From: a virus
IMG/VR virus record: IMGVR_UViG_3300025141_012803
Coordinates: 1 to 23,189 of that record
DNA length: 23,189 bases
Reading direction: 5' to 3' (one strand)
Numbering within the stretch: position 1 is the stretch's first letter; every line of letters starts with the position of its first letter. This document shows positions 13,808 to 20,653 of the stretch, piece by piece. Both the position numbers and the translations under genes were made by a program. Under the pieces are notes generated by a model. That model was not told the origin of the DNA and ran no database searches. It saw only the letters and a list, made by a program, of their open reading frames with translations.

Positions 13808-14019
13808 AATACGCTGACGGATTAAAGCCGGGCACCCTACTCCGCATCAAGAAGCAGTGCCGAAAGAACATCGCCATCTTGGAGAGCGGGGAATACGCTA
13901 TCCTCGCTCACAAGCAAGTGAAGACGGGCAAAAGTATTTTATGGGATGTATTATACCCCGACGGCCGCCGCTCTATTTTTATGCCTACGAATTGGGAGGT
14001 GCTGAGTGAACCAGAGTGA
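13804..14019 (+). CDS. Array gene 13: small SH3-like protein
   Basis: A 71-aa member: MKYADG then LKPGTLLRIKKQ (7-18), KNIAILESGEYAILAHK, ILWDVLYPDGRRSIFM (45-60) and WEVLSEPE at the end. The family DLV is TLL, as in gene 14. ATG 13804 gives an ATGA overlap with gene 12; an in-frame ATG at 13750 lies deep in gene 12 and is rejected. The downstream junction returns to the GTG type with a 14-nt overlap. Confidence 0.77.
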   Translation: MKYADGLKPGTLLRIKKQCRKNIAILESGEYAILAHKQVKTGKSILWDVLYPDGRRSIFMPTNWEVLSEPE

Positions 14020-14251
14020 ATACAGCCTCTACCATGCGAACAAAGTTCAAATGCCCGGCACTCTTCTGCGCGCCCGCCACACTCCTCACGCAGGGAAGTT
14101 GGCCTTGGTTCTTACCAAGTCTTACGAGGAGAAGAAAGGCACCGGCACAAGCTGGGCCAACCGTTATGTGGATCTTCAGTGGACCACTTCCGGCGAACGC
14201 TTTCAAGAACTTTTAACAAATGTTAATAATTGCTTTTCAGTTGTAGAATAA
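14006..14251 (+). CDS. Array gene 14: small SH3-like protein, GTG start
   Basis: An 81-aa member with a 15-residue extension (MNQSEYSLYHANKVQ) before MPGTLLRARHTP (16-27). Then come KLALVLTKSYEEKKG, a Gly/Thr/Ser loop, and RYVDLQWTTSGE (53-64); it ends NNCFSVVE. GGGAGGTG precedes the GTG, and the 14-nt overlap with gene 13 has the same geometry as in the first block. Here the overlapped codons encode MNQSE instead of MKPGD, and the upstream stop is kept by AGTGAA. It ends the second block; a promoter-like site follows. Confidence 0.75.
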   Translation: MNQSEYSLYHANKVQMPGTLLRARHTPHAGKLALVLTKSYEEKKGTGTSWANRYVDLQWTTSGERFQELLTNVNNCFSVVE

Positions 14252-14262
14252 TATGTTATACT
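14235..14262 (+). promoter_or_regulatory. Possible promoter for array genes 15-16
   Basis: TATACT (14257-14262), within TTATACTC as at the 11283 promoter, is a fair -10. The -35 is unclear: TTTCAG (14235-14240) at 16 bp is poor, and TTGCTT (14230-14235) is too far away. The position, 21 bp before the next ATG, is right. Confidence 0.38.
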
Positions 14263-14282
14263 CAAGCACAAGGAGAAATAAA

Positions 14283-14474
14283 ATGAGCACACAACATCTA
14301 CAGTCGGGCACCGTCCTAAAGAATTCTGACGGGGCAGTTGGTCTCGTGTTGGGACGATTCATCCGTAAAGGCGAGGCATGGTGGACAGTCCACTGGGAAG
14401 ATCTAGATACTGCTGCCCACAAAGAATTAGACATTTGTGAGTCCATGGAGATTCTAAGCGCTGATGAATCTTAG
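14283..14474 (+). CDS. Array gene 15: small SH3-like protein
   Basis: A 63-aa member: MSTQH, LQSGTVLKNSDG (6-17), AVGLVLGRFIRKG (18-30), WWTVHWEDLD (33-42) and SMEILSADES at the end. This copy shows the barrel pattern clearly, with a short DG turn between strands one and two. AAGGAGA precedes ATG 14283. The upstream in-frame ATG at 14253 overlaps the -10-like site and is rejected. Confidence 0.78.
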   Translation: MSTQHLQSGTVLKNSDGAVGLVLGRFIRKGEAWWTVHWEDLDTAAHKELDICESMEILSADES

Positions 14475-14491
14475 CGTAAACCCCAGCACAA

Positions 14492-14704
14492 ATGGCCATC
14501 AAGCCTAAATTAAGACCAGGAGATCTGGTAGAGCTTAAGTCCTCTGATTACAGGTTCTTAGGGCTCGTAAAGAGGGCCTCCTATGCCCGCCGCCGCGGTG
14601 AATCACCCATGATTTATGTAGAGTGGTGCGGTCTAGCACCAAGAATATATCCCCAGCAATATGTCGAGGAAAGCCTTTTAAAAATAGTAAAGAAGAGCAA
14701 ATGA
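14492..14704 (+). CDS. Array gene 16: small SH3-like protein
   Basis: A 70-aa member: MAIKPK, LRPGDLVELKSS (7-18), RFLGLVKRASYARRRG (21-36), MIYVEWCGLAP (40-50) and LLKIVKKSK at the end. It is the most basic of the set. The SD is weak and there is a 17-bp gap after gene 15. The stop overlaps, as ATGA, a ten-codon frame (MNLFGELDTL, 14701-14733) that ends just before the FtsH ribosome site. Confidence 0.78.
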   Translation: MAIKPKLRPGDLVELKSSDYRFLGLVKRASYARRRGESPMIYVEWCGLAPRIYPQQYVEESLLKIVKKSK

Positions 14705-14754
14705 ACCTCTTTGGCGAACTAGATACTTTATAAGCCGGGAAGAGGAAAATATGT

Positions 14755-16599
14755 ATGAATTGGTACCGCGGTAACAAAAGTTATTTTATTTGGGCTTTTG
14801 TATTAGTCGCGGTTCTTTTCGTTATGTCTTCTCATCTTGCGCGCCTAGAGGTAAACCAGCCCAGTGTTGTGTCTTACAGCCGGGCGCTTACTCTGTTAGG
14901 CTCCGCAAGTGACCAAGGTACTTCTGCCGAAGTAGTGATCCGCCAAGACAAGTGGACAATCACTATGGGCGAGAAAATCTATGAAACAAATGCACCACTC
15001 TCAGAAGAGGTTTTAAAAAAACTATCTGAAGACAAAAATATAGAGCTTAGGTTTCTTGGGTCAGATCCGCCGTCGATATGGCTGACTCTTCTTGTCTCTT
15101 GGCTGCCGATAGTATTTATATTTATTATTTTAATATATGTATTTCGTTCCGTCATGAAGAACACTGGCCCATCGCCGATGACAACCTTCTCTCAGACAAA
15201 GTCCCGAGTCATTCTTCCGTCAGAATTTGGTGTAAAGTTTGATGATGTGGCGGGCTGCCAAGAGGCGAAGGAAGAGTTAGTAGAACTAGTTGAGTTCCTG
15301 CGTCACCCGCACCGTTTTGTAAAGCTTGGCGGCAAGATGCCGAAGGGTGTTCTTTTATATGGTCCTCCTGGGACAGGAAAAACCTTATTAGCCAAGGCTG
15401 TTGCTCATGAGGCTCAGGTTCCCTTTATATTATCTTCCGGGTCTGAATTTGTCGAGATGTATGTTGGTGTCGGCGCATCACGAGTTCGTGACTTATTTGC
15501 TCGCGCCAAGAAGATGGCCCCATGTATTGTATTCATAGACGAGCTAGATGCAATAGGAAAACATCGCGGCGGCGGTGGCCATACCGGAGGGAATGATGAA
15601 AGAGAGCAAACACTAAATCAAATACTCGTAGAGCTAGACGGATTCGAAGAAAACTCAGGAATAATTGTGATGGCAGCGACTAACCGTGTTGAGGTATTAG
15701 ATAAAGCTCTGACCCGCCCAGGGAGATTTGACAGAAAGGTCTCTGTGCCGCTGCCTGACTCTCGCGGAAGAGAGCAGATTTTAAAAATTCATACTGCCAC
15801 CGCTCCCCTTGATCGCCAGGTAGACCTAAAAACATTGGCAGCAACGACCCCTGGGTTATCAGGCGCTGATTTAGCCAACCTAGTAAATGAGGCATGTATC
15901 TTGGCTGCTATGAAGAAGTCGTCAAAGATTACCAATGCTCACCTTGAAGAAGCAAAGGACAAAGTTCTTATGGGAAAACCCCGTAAATCACTCCAGATTT
16001 CTGAGGACTCACGCCGCGCAACAGCGATACACGAAGCCGGCCATGCCATTTTGGCTTATTATCTAGAAGATGCTGACCCGCTGCACAAAGTAACAATTGT
16101 GCCCCATGGTCAAGCGCTGGGACTAACTGTACAGATGCCAACTGACGATCGCTTCTCTTGGAACAAGAAGGAGAATATTGCCAGAATAAAAGTCCTTCTT
16201 GGAGGATACATCGCAGAGAAAATGTTCTTTGGGGAAGATGGTACGTCTACTGGTGTTTCAAATGATTTACTGAGAGCAAAACAATTAGCCGAGAGAATGG
16301 TAAAGGACTTTGGAATGGGTTCTATTGGGCCAATGTACTTTGGAAAGAATACAACTAATTCTTATATTGAACGTTCATCAGAAACTTCAGAGGCCTATAA
16401 ATTAGAGTTTGACCAAGCCGTAGAAGAGATTATCAGAAGGTCTCTCAAGGAAGCAGAGGGTCTTCTAGAGTCAAAGAGAGAGCACGTTGCTCTTCTTACG
16501 ACATCTTTGGTGGACAATAATACCGTCACGGCAAAGGAGCTAGAGGGCATTTTCGGAGTCCTCGACATTTATATTCAGGAAGATGAAGAAAAAGCTTGA
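14755..16599 (+). CDS. ftsH: FtsH-like membrane-anchored ATP-dependent zinc protease
   Basis: Full-length FtsH (614 aa; E. coli 647), which extracts and degrades membrane and some cytosolic proteins. Two membrane segments (about 10-25 and 108-130) flank an external domain of about 80 residues. The AAA+ module shows Walker A GPPGTGKT (203-210), Walker B VFIDE with Asp262 and Glu263, and the RPGRFDRKV second region of homology. The zinc site is HEAGH (426-430), and the third ligand Asp504 in TGVSNDL is 78 residues after the first His, as in E. coli (417 and 495). All catalytic residues are present. AGAGGAAAA precedes ATG 14755. The C-terminus is acidic and helical, with no long host-like tail. 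It lies alone between the small-gene array and the guaB unit. Related YME1/AFG3-type proteases share these motifs, but FtsH is the natural bacterial name. Confidence 0.95.
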   Translation: MNWYRGNKSYFIWAFVLVAVLFVMSSHLARLEVNQPSVVSYSRALTLLGSASDQGTSAEVVIRQDKWTITMGEKIYETNAPLSEEVLKKLSEDKNIELRFLGSDPPSIWLTLLVSWLPIVFIFIILIYVFRSVMKNTGPSPMTTFSQTKSRVILPSEFGVKFDDVAGCQEAKEELVELVEFLRHPHRFVKLGGKMPKGVLLYGPPGTGKTLLAKAVAHEAQVPFILSSGSEFVEMYVGVGASRVRDLFARAKKMAPCIVFIDELDAIGKHRGGGGHTGGNDEREQTLNQILVELDGFEENSGIIVMAATNRVEVLDKALTRPGRFDRKVSVPLPDSRGREQILKIHTATAPLDRQVDLKTLAATTPGLSGADLANLVNEACILAAMKKSSKITNAHLEEAKDKVLMGKPRKSLQISEDSRRATAIHEAGHAILAYYLEDADPLHKVTIVPHGQALGLTVQMPTDDRFSWNKKENIARIKVLLGGYIAEKMFFGEDGTSTGVSNDLLRAKQLAERMVKDFGMGSIGPMYFGKNTTNSYIERSSETSEAYKLEFDQAVEEIIRRSLKEAEGLLESKREHVALLTTSLVDNNTVTAKELEGIFGVLDIYIQEDEEKA

Positions 16600-16623
16600 C
16601 GTATCCCTGTGGCCTGATATTCT
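16596..16623 (+). promoter_or_regulatory. Promoter for the zinc-ribbon/guaB unit
   Basis: TTGACG (16596-16601) and TATTCT (16618-16623) with the 16-bp spacer seen elsewhere. The -35 box overlaps the stop codon of the FtsH gene. Confidence 0.55.
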
Positions 16624-16649
16624 AGTATAGAAGATGGGGGGGAACTGCT

Positions 16650-16934
16650 TTGCCTAAAAGTAAAAAACACCTTAAGCGCCTTAAGCGGGACAAGAAGAAA
16701 AAGAAAGACAAGAGGGTCATCCACGACCAACAGCAGAAGCTAGATAAGCAGATGAACATGTTTGACAGACTGCCAAGCTCATGCTCGGCTTGTAAAAAAG
16801 AATTTCCCAAGACTCGCGACGCCCATATGACATGGCAAGTCGTAGTAAGAACAGAACAAGAACTGGTCAGGCTTTTCTGCCCAGAATGTCAAGAACTAGC
16901 CAGCAAACTGGCAGAGGAGCAAGATGAAGTTTAA
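16650..16934 (+). CDS. Small zinc-ribbon protein with Lys-rich N-terminus, TTG start
   Basis: A 94-aa protein in two parts. Residues 1-35 are extremely basic (LKRLKRDKKKKKDKR at 8-22), which suggests nucleic-acid or ribosome binding. Residues 45-80 hold two CxxC knuckles (Cys45/48 and Cys77/80) about 28 residues apart, a typical zinc-ribbon layout. A short acidic helix ends it. The TTG start follows a GGGGGGA site. The nearby ATG at 16634 is in another frame and stops after seven codons. The last 11 nt overlap the guaB start. Function is not known; similar ribbons occur in many unrelated small regulators. Confidence 0.7.
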   Translation: MPKSKKHLKRLKRDKKKKKDKRVIHDQQQKLDKQMNMFDRLPSSCSACKKEFPKTRDAHMTWQVVVRTEQELVRLFCPECQELASKLAEEQDEV

Positions 16935-17982
16935 AGAAGCAGTTACCTACGATGATATGCTCATGGTACCAAGGTACAGCAATATCGAGAGCAGAAATGA
17001 AGTAGATATTGGAAGCGACTTATCATTTGATATTAGGCTTTCTCTACCGGTGATTGCGTCGCCGATGGACACAGTCTCTGAGTCTAGGATGGCCCGTGCC
17101 ATGGGCGCGGCTGGTGGAGTGGCAGTTTTGCATCGCTACAATACAATTCAAGAACAGGTCTCACTAGTTCAGGAGTCTATTCTTGGCGTACCCGTTCATA
17201 ACCGTCTTACCCACCCAATCGCAGCGGCTATTGGGGTTACGGGAGATTGTATGGAGAGGGCAGCCGAGCTTGTAGCTGCCGGCGTTGATATTTTGTGTGT
17301 AGACGTTGCCCACGGGCACCATATCCTAATGAAAAAAGCGCTTGAGCACTTGAGCGAAGAATATAATAATAGTATTCATATTATGGCAGGCAATGTTTGC
17401 ACGCTAGAAGGTGTCAATGATCTTGCCGACTGGGGCGCTCACTCAGTTCGCTGTAATATTGGCGGAGGCTCTATTTGCAGCACCCGCCTGGTGACAGGAC
17501 ATGGGCTGCCAGGACTTCAGACTATTTTCGACTGCGCTCGTACTGATCGAGATGTGTCGATTATTGCCGATGGCGGCATTAAAACTTCTGGAGATATTGT
17601 GAAGGCGCTCGCTGCCGGAGCCGACTTTGTAATGTGCGGCTCTTTGCTAGCTGGCACGGACGAAAGCCCAGGTCAAACAATTAATTTGCCAGATGGCAGC
17701 AGAGCAAAAGAATATAGAGGCATGGCCTCAAAAGATGCGCAGCTAGATTGGCGGAACAAGTCACCTACCCCTGAGGGTGTTGCGTCATATATCCCCCACA
17801 AGGGAAGCGTAGTAGATATTCTTAGGGACTTAGAGGGTGGGATCCGCAGCGGATTTTCCTATACCGGCGCTCGCACTCTAGCTGAGCTACGAAATAAAGT
17901 AGAATGGGTACGGCAAACATCCGCCGGCACTCACGAAAGTAACACACACATCTTAAGCACCCGGAACGCACGGAGAAAATAA
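16924..17982 (+). CDS. guaB: IMP dehydrogenase-like enzyme without CBS domains
   Basis: Predicted to oxidise IMP to XMP with NAD+, the committing step to guanine nucleotides. TYDDMLMVP near the start, SPMDTVSE (46-53), AGNVCT, the catalytic loop GGGSICSTR with Cys185, [12 protein letters not shown] and [16 protein letters not shown] all fit the IMPDH/GMP reductase barrel. The C-terminal [10 protein letters not shown] matches the IMPDH end (SGAGIQESHVH) better than GMP reductase, so I favour IMPDH. It has 352 aa because the two regulatory CBS domains between VQES and the next barrel strand are absent. The mobile flap after YRGMAS (264-269) is shortened and lacks the usual Arg-Tyr pair; DWRNK (275-279) stands there. 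GAGGAG precedes the ATG. GMP reductase activity cannot be excluded. Confidence 0.85.
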   Translation: MKFKEAVTYDDMLMVPRYSNIESRNEVDIGSDLSFDIRLSLPVIASPMDTVSESRMARAMGAAGGVAVLHRYNTIQEQVSLVQESILGVPVHNRLTHPIAAAIGVTGDCMERAAELVAAGVDILCVDVAHGHHILMKKALEHLSEEYNNSIHIMAGNVCTLEGVNDLADWGAHSVRCNIGGGSICSTRLVTGHGLPGLQTIFDCARTDRDVSIIADGGIKTSGDIVKALAAGADFVMCGSLLAGTDESPGQTINLPDGSRAKEYRGMASKDAQLDWRNKSPTPEGVASYIPHKGSVVDILRDLEGGIRSGFSYTGARTLAELRNKVEWVRQTSAGTHESNTHILSTRNARRK

Positions 17983-17983
17983 A

Positions 17984-18316
17984 ATGTTTTATCGTAAAGA
18001 TCCGAAAAAACAGCAAGCTAAAATCAATCAAGAACCGACAGAGTTTGAGACTCAATATAGTTCTGCGCCAACATGCTTCGAGGTGCAGGAGAAGTGGAGA
18101 GTAGAGTGTGATCAGACCGAGTGCCGCAACTGGATGAACTTCGAAGAGGACTTAAACTGCGCGGTAGCGTGCGCAAGGAAATACCCAGCAGGTCTTAGCC
18201 TGCGAGAAGTGGCTGACAGAATGGGAGTTAGCTTCCCTCGTATTAGTCAAATTGAGCATGCCGCTTTTAATAAGCTTGAGTCTACTGGGATTTTTGAAGA
18301 TTTTGACGATCAATAG
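17984..18316 (+). CDS. Sigma factor region 4-like DNA-binding protein with Cys cluster
   Basis: A 110-aa protein whose C-terminal SLREVADRMGVSFPRISQIEHAAFNKL (72-98) closely follows the sigma-70 region 4.2 helix-turn-helix, the part that contacts the -35 element. No region 2 is present, so it cannot be a complete sigma factor. The N-terminal half has five cysteines (31, 42, 47, 59, 63), which may form a metal site. It could be a small transcription regulator that docks on a -35 box or on the RNA polymerase beta flap, as some phage co-activators and anti-sigma proteins do. GGAG precedes the ATG, and the gene directly follows guaB. Confidence 0.75.
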   Translation: MFYRKDPKKQQAKINQEPTEFETQYSSAPTCFEVQEKWRVECDQTECRNWMNFEEDLNCAVACARKYPAGLSLREVADRMGVSFPRISQIEHAAFNKLESTGIFEDFDDQ

Positions 18317-18329
18317 GGTGTTTTTGATA

Positions 18330-18360
18330 TTGACAACCTATTTATTGATGATTGTGTTAC
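18330..18360 (+). promoter_or_regulatory. Possible promoter for the acidic protein gene
   Basis: A perfect TTGACA (18330-18335) lies in the gap before the gene at 18386. No good -10 follows; TGTTAC (18355-18360) at 19 bp is the best. It may depend on an activator, for instance the region 4-like protein just upstream. Confidence 0.38.
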
Positions 18361-18385
18361 CAATCACTTTAAGGAGAACAATGTA

Positions 18386-18892
18386 ATGACTAAGAAGACT
18401 CTTATTAACGAAAACGTTATTCGTCGCTGGGGAAAGCTTGCTAACATGGCCCCTCTCACCGAAAACTATCTTGACACTATCGATGAAGAAGAGGAGCTAG
18501 AGATGGACGCAGTTGAGCTTCCCGCCGAAGATGGCGAAGAAGAGATTGTAGATGCCGAAATGGAACTTCCAGGCGAGCCCGCAGCCCAAGTAGAGATGAG
18601 TGAAGAAGAGGCAGAAGTACTAGTACAAGCCATCGCCGACGCAGTCTCTCAAGTGACCGGCGTCGAAGTAGACGTAGAGTCTGAGGAAGAGGCTGAAGCT
18701 CTCGCTGATGACGGAGCAGATCTTGAAGCTGCTGGCGAAGACCTAGAAGCGCTTGCCGACGAGGAAGCTGGAATGGGCGACGCTGCGTACAATCGTACCG
18801 ACGAAACTATTGATCTAGAGGTTGTTGATGACGAAGAACTCACCGAAGCAGTTCTTAAGCGTGTTGTCGAGCGTCTTCTTAGCCGTCAATAA
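18386..18892 (+). CDS. Highly acidic low-complexity protein
   Basis: A 168-aa protein dominated by Glu, Asp and Ala between residues 32 and 150 (EEEELEMD, SEEEAEVLVQAIADAV, EEAEALADDGADLEAAGEDL), with basic or neutral ends: TLINENVIRRWGKLANMAPLTENYLDTI at the N-terminus and EAVLKRVVERLLSRQ at the C-terminus. Helical acidic proteins of this kind in tailed phages are sometimes prohead core or scaffold components; a DNA-mimic inhibitor is another option. I cannot decide from sequence. AAGGAGA lies before an ATG-TAA pair at 18381; the coding ATG at 18386 overlaps that TAA. A strong terminator follows, so this is probably a single-gene, well-expressed unit. Confidence 0.75.
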   Translation: MTKKTLINENVIRRWGKLANMAPLTENYLDTIDEEEELEMDAVELPAEDGEEEIVDAEMELPGEPAAQVEMSEEEAEVLVQAIADAVSQVTGVEVDVESEEEAEALADDGADLEAAGEDLEALADEEAGMGDAAYNRTDETIDLEVVDDEELTEAVLKRVVERLLSRQ

Positions 18893-18927
18893 ACTAATTT
18901 CGAGTAACGCTTGAAAGTAATCTAAAG

Positions 18928-18955
18928 AACGACCTCACTCCGGGGTCGTTTTTTT
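18928..18955 (+). terminator. Rho-independent terminator
   Basis: AACGACC (18928-18934) pairs with GGTCGTT (18944-18950), with a 9-nt loop and a run of seven T reaching 18955. It ends the transcript of the acidic protein gene. Confidence 0.9.
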
Positions 18956-18977
18956 ATATGCGGAAAAGAGATAAATA

Positions 18978-19319
18978 ATGTTTAATGTCCTTAAACTTTT
19001 AGAAGAAGAGGGTTATATTAATGAAGGTGAGGATAACATTATCTACGCCGAGAAAGCTTTCTTCGCCGCTCGGGTGATGAAGTGGATTAGGGATGAGGCA
19101 CAGGCTGACCCAAACTTTAATCTTGCTTCCCACTTGACTATACTAATGTATTATAAATCAGGACTGGCCGAACTAAAACTTGATGAAGATGGCCTAACAT
19201 ATCGGATGAAAGAAAACCCGGAGGTAGACGAATTTGTTCACTCACTTACTCAAGCTGTTCTCGGCGATCTTCCGCCTTCGTCCGAGCCGCCTGCTAGCGA
19301 ACCCGACGAAACCCCTTAA
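18978..19319 (+). CDS. Hypothetical protein with proline-rich tail
   Basis: A 113-aa protein with an acidic helical start (MFNVLKLLEEEGYINEGEDN), a central hydrophobic helix region (AEKAFFAARVMKWIRDEA, NLASHLTILMYY), and a tail LPPSSEPPASEPDETP (98-113) that looks like an interdomain linker rather than the end of a fold. No family is recognised. The gene follows a terminator, yet no clear promoter is visible between them. The next open frame is in the +1 frame and overlaps this tail, so the two could be joined by a +1 frameshift at the CCT-TAA stop. Confidence 0.65.
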   Translation: MFNVLKLLEEEGYINEGEDNIIYAEKAFFAARVMKWIRDEAQADPNFNLASHLTILMYYKSGLAELKLDEDGLTYRMKENPEVDEFVHSLTQAVLGDLPPSSEPPASEPDETP

Positions 19320-19329
19320 AGATATTCTT

Positions 19330-19935
19330 GTGGCAGAAAATATTATCTCATTTATGAAGTCTAAGGGGTATGTTTATTTTGAGAGAGTGGACAAGAAATT
19401 AAACCTAAATTTAATAGGTGTTCGACGGGACAATGATAGCTCAAACGAGTTTGATGACTATCTTCTCGTGTTCTATCAATCTGGAGACACAGTCATACAG
19501 AAAAAGTATGAGGTCACAACCGACCCAGGAAAGTATTGGTTAGAAAACCCAATGAACCCTAGGGGGACTGCGATTCTCATTCCTGGACAGTATCGAGGCG
19601 GATGGAAGCTCGGAAGGCACCAAAACCGATACCAGGCTCTTGTACAGCGAAAGCCTTGCAAGGTTTGGCGAGACAACAACAAAGATGATATAATTGACTA
19701 TAGAGGGCTAGAAATGATCAATAAGGGGTTCTTTGGCATTAACATACACAAAAGTAACCCTTATACTGAGTCTTACCTTGTTAATAGATGGAGTGCTGGC
19801 TGTCAAGTGTTCAAACGCGCCGAAGACTACAACGAATTTTTAGAACTGTGTAAGTCTTCTGCACTTATCTACGGAAATAGCTTTACTTATACACTTATCA
19901 CTGAGAAAGAATTAAGAAAACACATCAATAGCTAA
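19330..19935 (+). CDS. L,D-transpeptidase/peptidoglycan-enzyme-like protein, start uncertain
   Basis: A 201-aa protein with LNLIGVRRDN, FDDYLLVFYQ, VTTDPGKYWL, GTAILIPGQYRGGWKLGRHQNRYQALVQ, FGINIHKS and RWSAGCQVF in order. The spaced His (NIHK) and SAGC recall the H...SxGC active site of YkuD-type L,D-transpeptidases, which act on peptidoglycan; a lysis or cell-wall role is plausible but not proven. The start is unclear. GTG 19330 is used here; the frame is open back to TTG 19234, and ATG 19354 is also possible. None has a good ribosome site. There is no signal peptide at any of these starts. Fusion to the preceding frame by frameshift is an alternative. Confidence 0.68.
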   Translation: MAENIISFMKSKGYVYFERVDKKLNLNLIGVRRDNDSSNEFDDYLLVFYQSGDTVIQKKYEVTTDPGKYWLENPMNPRGTAILIPGQYRGGWKLGRHQNRYQALVQRKPCKVWRDNNKDDIIDYRGLEMINKGFFGINIHKSNPYTESYLVNRWSAGCQVFKRAEDYNEFLELCKSSALIYGNSFTYTLITEKELRKHINS

Positions 19936-19985
19936 CTATTTATAGATAGCCTGGGTGGCTTTAAGATTTAAGGAGAACATAAATA

Positions 19986-20237
19986 ATGTCAAATAAGTTT
20001 AAGATTTCAACAGCAAGGTTAGCCGAAATTATCAAGGAAGAGTACGCCTCTATTCTGGATGAGCTTGGTGGGCGACGTCCAGATGTGAAGAAGACTAAGT
20101 CCGCCGTCAACACAGAGAAGGCTGCAACGGACGTAGAGACAGAAGAAGATAATGCAGAGCTTACCAAAGAGGAATCATCTCCCGACTCGATGGGCTCGAT
20201 CAGAGACCTAATCCGGAAAGAGCTTCAGAGCCTGTAA
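19986..20237 (+). CDS. Small charged protein, unknown function
   Basis: An 83-aa protein: a helical start (KISTARLAEIIKEEYASILDEL, 6-27), a basic and then acidic disordered middle (VKKTKSAVN, VETEEDNAELTKEE) and a helical end (GSIRDLIRKELQSL). The helix-linker-helix plan, with an amphipathic C-terminal helix, resembles that of the acidic protein at 18386 in miniature, although the sequences do not align. A good AAGGAGA site precedes the ATG. The 50-bp gap before it carries only a short AGCC-TGGGT-GGCT hairpin. Confidence 0.7.
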   Translation: MSNKFKISTARLAEIIKEEYASILDELGGRRPDVKKTKSAVNTEKAATDVETEEDNAELTKEESSPDSMGSIRDLIRKELQSL

Positions 20238-20239
20238 AT

Positions 20240-20653
20240 ATGCATCAAGTTTTAAATCCACACCAGATAGATATTCTTCGGGGCAGCCCGGCTATCCATA
20301 ATGAATTTTCCGCAAAGGTAAACATCCTAGATGACCGCCTTCAAAAGAATGGCATGTCATACCGAGAGTGGGATCTTCTTAACGATCGCCAGCGCGAGAT
20401 CTTTTCCGGCAATCTTTTTCTTGATGCCGAGTGCGCCAACGGCGTAGATGATTATGTCAACGGTGCAGTAAGTTCTTGTGGGTGCGCCGACACAGAGGAA
20501 GAACTCCACCACCACTCCCCCGTGCTTATGGGGGAAATAGAAAAACAAAGAGAAATGCTACCAGCAATTAGTGTGTCTGTCAATCCAACAGAATCTTTGG
20601 ATAACCAAATAGACCAACTATTCACGGTCTTATTAGAAAGTGAGGATACTTGA
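20240..20653 (+). CDS. Hypothetical protein
   Basis: A 137-aa protein of no recognised family. It is hydrophilic, with a helical N-terminal half (EFSAKVNILDDRLQK, YREWDLLNDRQREIF), a middle holding three cysteines (Cys65 and the CGC pair at 80-82) and HHH at 90-92, and an acidic helical end. The Cys and His residues could bind a metal, but spacing is not diagnostic. It starts two bases after the preceding stop, and its TGA overlaps the TTG start of the methylase gene, so it is likely co-translated with it. Confidence 0.65.
   Translation: MHQVLNPHQIDILRGSPAIHNEFSAKVNILDDRLQKNGMSYREWDLLNDRQREIFSGNLFLDAECANGVDDYVNGAVSSCGCADTEEELHHHSPVLMGEIEKQREMLPAISVSVNPTESLDNQIDQLFTVLLESEDT

Noticed and set aside
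18649-18843. Serine-rich minus-strand frame
   Set aside because: It is the mirror of the Glu/Asp/Ala codons of the acidic protein and has low complexity for that reason only.
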